Positions 63,326 to 64,000 of a stretch of DNA of 64,000 bases are shown here, in pieces. Origin of the DNA: a beta proteobacterium AAP99 (GTDB lineage: Bacteria; Pseudomonadota; Gammaproteobacteria; Burkholderiales; Burkholderiaceae_C); assembly GCA_001295775.1 (NCBI GenBank), contig LJIA01000015.1:28308-92307 (forward strand), written 5' to 3'. How positions within the stretch are numbered: the first letter of the stretch is position 1; the number at the start of each line of letters is the position of its first letter. The translations under genes and the position numbers were made by a program. The notes under the pieces are model-generated. The model worked only from the letters and a program-made list of their open reading frames with translations, made no database searches and was not told where the DNA came from.

Positions 63326-63372
63326 TTGTGTTCCTTTCCCGATTTCGATTGACCGGGGCTGATAGGCCTGAC

Positions 63373-63430
63373 CAGCCACAATGGCTGACCGGCAGGTAGT
63401 ACGCAACTACCTTCCCTGCAAACAGGGAAG
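63373..63430 (-). promoter_or_regulatory. Three-hairpin leader upstream of rplC
   Basis: Between rpsJ and rplC the minus strand folds into three tandem stems: CTTCCCTG-TTTG-CAGGGAAG (63411-63430), GGTAGT-TGCGT-ACTACC (63395-63411) and CAGCCA-TTG-TGGCTG (63373-63387). They begin at about the start point expected from the adjoining promoter. A ribosomal protein leader, for example for L4 or L3, is a reasonable inference; no known consensus was checked. Confidence 0.55.
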
Positions 63431-63436
63431 CCCGCA

Positions 63437-63466
63437 ATTATGTCACGGGCGCTTTCGTCTTGGCAA
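63437..63466 (-). promoter_or_regulatory. Promoter candidate for rplC
   Basis: On the minus strand TTGCCA (63461-63466) and CATAAT (63437-63442) match the sigma-70 hexamers at five of six positions each, with an 18-base spacer. It lies immediately after the rpsJ stop and points into the rplC leader. Confidence 0.65.
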
Positions 63467-63469
63467 GTC

Positions 63470-63781
63470 TTATTGGAGCTTGATCTCTACATCCACGCCG
63501 GCGGGCAGATCAAGCTTCATCAGGGCGTCGACGGTCTTGTCCGTCGGGTCCACGATGTCCATGAGGCGCTGGTGGGTGCGGATTTCGAGCTGGTCGCGCG
63601 AGGTCTTGTTGACGTGCGGAGAACGCAGGATGTCGAAACGCTCGATGCGTGTGGGCAGGGGCACGGGGCCACGGACCACGGCGCCGGTGCGCTTGGCGGT
63701 ATCGACGATCTCGGCAGCCGACTGGTCGATCAGCTTGTAATCGAAGGCCTTCAGGCGGATGCGGATCTTCTGGTTTTGCAT
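63470..63781 (-). CDS. rpsJ: 30S ribosomal protein S10
   Basis: S10 (103 residues) is a small-subunit head protein and, as NusE, a partner of NusB in antitermination. It starts [20 protein letters not shown] and shows [20 protein letters not shown]. The start at 63781 follows family alignment. It is downstream of tuf, from which it is separated by a REP-like repeat. Confidence 0.97.
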   Translation of the reverse strand: MQNQKIRIRLKAFDYKLIDQSAAEIVDTAKRTGAVVRGPVPLPTRIERFDILRSPHVNKTSRDQLEIRTHQRLMDIVDPTDKTVDALMKLDLPAGVDVEIKLQ

Positions 63782-63832
63782 GGGTTGCTCCAAAGAACGG
63801 TGCGGCAAGGCCGCGGAAAACAGGACTGAGAA

Positions 63833-63887
63833 GGCTTTCCGCTTGTCTGGTGCGGGTTTTCAGGCAGTTTGGCCTGGAAACCCGCAT
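63833..63887 (+). repeat. REP-like repeat, copy D
   Basis: CTTTCCGCTTGTCTGG is followed by TGCGGGTTTTCAGGC-AGTTTG-GCCTGGAAACCCGCA, a 15-bp stem with a single mismatch: the best-preserved copy in the window. It sits in the 171-base gap between tuf and rpsJ and may act as a terminator or processing site between them. Confidence 0.8.
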
Positions 63888-63920
63888 CAGTGCTTGATCT
63901 AGCTTTTCAGCCCTTGGATT

Positions 63921-63939
63921 GGCGCCCGCTACAGGCGCC
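63921..63939 (-). terminator. Hairpin after tuf
   Basis: GGCGCC-CGCTACA-GGCGCC, a 6-bp GC stem, starts 14 bases past the tuf stop. There is no U-tract on either strand, so termination is likely partial at best. Confidence 0.35.
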
Positions 63940-63952
63940 GGAATGGATCGAA

Positions 63953-64000
63953 TTACTCGATGATCTTGGCCACGACGCCGGCGCCCACGGTGCGGCCGCC
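63953..64000 (-). CDS. tuf: Elongation factor Tu, C-terminal end (runs off the window)
   Basis: Only the last 15 codons and the stop are present: GGRTVGAGVVAKIIE. This is the highly conserved end of EF-Tu, and tuf directly before rpsJ is the normal str/S10 arrangement. The start lies beyond the right edge of the window. Confidence 0.93.
   Translation of the reverse strand, partial: GGRTVGAGVVAKIIE

Overview
The window looks like a chromosomal segment of a GC-rich betaproteobacterium, most likely of the order Burkholderiales. The reasons are the gene neighbourhoods (pilMNOPQ-aroK-aroB-dgt-gltBD, cyaY/lptM-lysA, cytochrome c4-resB-ccsB, engB-hemB), the system II (ResB/CcsB) cytochrome c maturation genes, and a candidate anti-hemB RNA, a motif described from betaproteobacteria. 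The genus cannot be fixed from the sequence. No tRNA, rRNA, CRISPR array, prophage or intact insertion sequence was seen.

Layout. (1) 0.1-6.4 kb, minus strand: glutamate synthase gltB-gltD, behind a leader with a terminator hairpin and a LysR-type dyad. (2) 6.6-17.4 kb, minus: the type IV pilus operon pilMNOPQ, a large Ig-like lipoprotein, aroK, aroB, dgt and an unknown gene, joined by many 4-bp ATGA overlaps. (3) 17.7-24.8 kb: mrcA (PBP1A), cyaY, lptM-lysA, a universal stress protein, an EXORDIUM-like secreted protein and an NTF2-like protein. (4) 24.8-26.5 kb: msrP-msrQ, periplasmic methionine sulfoxide repair. (5) 26.8-33.6 kb: a YcaQ-type DNA glycosylase gene and a six-gene glycan cluster (three glycosyltransferases and a 3-acetamido-3,6-dideoxyhexose module). 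Copies of a REP-like repeat lie at both ends of this stretch. (6) 33.7-45.4 kb: ccsB, resB, cytochrome c4, engB, the antisense RNA, hemB, corA, a zinc-ribbon protein, a CbiM-like membrane protein and dsbD. (7) 45.6-49.2 kb: an orphan hybrid histidine kinase with five PAS domains. (8) 49.3-64 kb, minus: the end of tuf, then rpsJ and the S10, spc and alpha ribosomal protein genes with secY and rpoA.

The least ordinary features are these. A decayed infA (translation initiation factor IF-1) remnant sits in its ancestral place between secY and rpmJ. A family of REP-like palindromes has at least five copies; two of them form the apparent 5' coding ends of msrQ and of a glycosyltransferase gene. rplC has its own promoter followed by a leader with three hairpins. 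The gltB leader and the EXORDIUM-like protein also deserve attention. Many start sites were moved inward from the longest reading frame on the basis of family N-termini and ribosome binding sites; GTG or TTG starts are inferred for pilM, resB, engB, secY, rplF and rpsN, and for the glycosyltransferase gene that ends at 32597.
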